Below are positions 51,598 through 52,159 of a DNA stretch of 52,159 nucleotides, piece after piece. Where the stretch lies: NCBI GenBank assembly GCA_009921265.1, contig RFYV01000016.1, positions 1 through 52,159 on the forward strand, in the 5' to 3' direction. The translations under genes and the position numbers were made by a program. How positions within the stretch are numbered: position 1 is the first letter of the stretch; each line of letters starts with the position of its first letter. The notes below the pieces were generated by a model, which was not told the DNA's origin, made no database searches, and saw nothing but the letters and a program-made list of their open reading frames with translations. The stretch is from Betaproteobacteria bacterium (GTDB lineage: Bacteria > Pseudomonadota > Gammaproteobacteria > Burkholderiales > Burkholderiaceae_C).

Positions 51598-52159
51598 ACG
51601 GTTCCTTGACTAGTGGATACATCTCGCATACCTTTGTAGACAAATTTTTGCAAACGCTTGCCTTCGTAGGTTTCTGTTGTGTAGATATTGCCTTTGGAAT
51701 CTGTGGCAATGCTGTGCACGCCAAAGAATTGGCCAGGTTGTCTTCCACCGTCGCCAAAGTTGGTGACCTCCATCAAGGTTTCACGCAAAATCACACGCAC
51801 TTTTTCGTTGGTGCCGTCAGCCAGAAAAATAAACCGTTGTTGTGGGTCTTTAGAGAAAGCCAAGTCCCATGTAGATCCTGACCCCAAGGTTTGACGTGCA
51901 AAGTGAGCTTCTTTCACATAAGTGCCGTCAGGCTTGAACACTTGCAAACGATTGGATTGTCGATCGCAAACATAAACCAATCCATCGTTACTTCTCTCAA
52001 CACAATGCACAGGATTTCTAAATTGCTTGGGTGGAGCAGCAGAGGGATCAAACTTACCTAAATCAGCGTCATCGGGTTTGCTGCCATAGGCGCCCCAATA
52101 GCGTTTCATTTTTCCAGTTTCTGCATCTAATACAGCGATGCGTTTGTTTTTATAACCAT
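51585..52159 (-). CDS. Beta-propeller (NHL-like) protein, N-terminus beyond the window
   Basis: The frame is open to the window edge, so the 5' end is missing; 191 codons plus the stop are seen. Repeats such as VYVCDRQSNRLQVFKPDGTYVKE and IYTTETYEGKRLQKFVYKG have the NHL/six-bladed propeller pattern. Such propellers are secreted or periplasmic binding or lyase/lactonase folds. The internal Met at 52109 is not the start, because RIAVLDAETGK upstream in frame is a propeller strand. Co-transcribed with the downstream Gfo/Idh gene. Confidence 0.8.
   Translation of the reverse strand, partial: GYKNKRIAVLDAETGKMKRYWGAYGSKPDDADLGKFDPSAAPPKQFRNPVHCVERSNDGLVYVCDRQSNRLQVFKPDGTYVKEAHFARQTLGSGSTWDLAFSKDPQQRFIFLADGTNEKVRVILRETLMEVTNFGDGGRQPGQFFGVHSIATDSKGNIYTTETYEGKRLQKFVYKGMRDVSTSQGTVWPK

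Noticed and set aside
1-52159. Mobile elements, tRNAs, CRISPR arrays
   Set aside because: No transposase-like frame, repeated spacer pattern or tRNA-like cloverleaf was noticed on either strand.

Overview
The window looks like a chromosome segment of a betaproteobacterium, most likely Burkholderiales (Comamonadaceae/Alcaligenaceae type). The main pointer is eight periplasmic Bug/TctC-type solute receptors in about 52 kb, an expansion characteristic of that order. Base composition is AT-leaning by eye (not counted), which would suit a freshwater low-GC lineage. No tRNA, rRNA, insertion sequence, phage gene or CRISPR array was seen. Coding density is high and no gene-free stretch exceeds about 300 bases.

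Layout. (1) 1-5.1 kb, housekeeping and stress: the 3' end of an unknown gene, an alpha/beta hydrolase, ahpC-ahpF behind a near-consensus OxyR site, a hypothetical gene broken by a one-base frameshift, an NnrU-family membrane protein and a small cupin. (2) 5.2-7.1 kb: a Bug receptor followed by methylisocitrate lyase (prpB). (3) 7.1-20.8 kb, minus strand: a long run of 13 genes. In transcription order these are a two-subunit acyl-CoA dehydrogenase, a HpaI-type aldolase, an SMP-30 lactonase, a binding-protein ABC importer, a thiolase-fold/DUF35 pair, a zinc alcohol dehydrogenase, an acyl-CoA ligase and a second thiolase-fold/DUF35 pair. (4) 20.9-34.6 kb, plus strand, divergent from (3): a crotonase, an IclR regulator, an iron-type alcohol dehydrogenase, a MeaB-like GTPase, two Bug receptors, a B12-dependent acyl-CoA mutase in two subunits, a third thiolase/DUF35 pair, a second acyl-CoA ligase, a MmgE/PrpD protein and an enolase-superfamily enzyme. 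(5) 34.6-43.5 kb, minus strand: Bug, HyuA/HyuB-type subunits, a small unknown protein, Bug, a ThDP enzyme and Bug. (6) 43.7-52.2 kb: a MetE-C-like zinc protein, an EthD-like small protein, two Bug receptors with a formyl-CoA-transferase-like enzyme, an oxalyl-CoA decarboxylase/2-hydroxyacyl-CoA lyase-like ThDP enzyme, a Gfo/Idh/MocA oxidoreductase and a beta-propeller protein that runs off the end.

How the parts may fit. Regions 3 and 4 read as one divergently transcribed catabolic system for an unknown carboxylic acid. The steps would be import (ABC and/or Bug), CoA activation, alpha-beta desaturation, hydration, oxidation, C-C cleavage by thiolase-fold enzymes, and a B12 carbon-skeleton rearrangement with its MeaB chaperone. 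Two of the three thiolase-fold proteins lack the nucleophilic cysteine and carry Tyr where GHP-type thiolases have His. With their DUF35 partners they resemble the Ltp2-DUF35 retro-aldolases of steroid side-chain breakdown. The mutase keeps the methylmalonyl-type carboxylate-binding Tyr/Arg but has lost most CoA-tunnel residues and the conserved active-site Tyr. The substrate cannot be read from sequence; this block is the best candidate in the window for an undescribed pathway. Several intergenic regions carry strong palindromes that look like operators.
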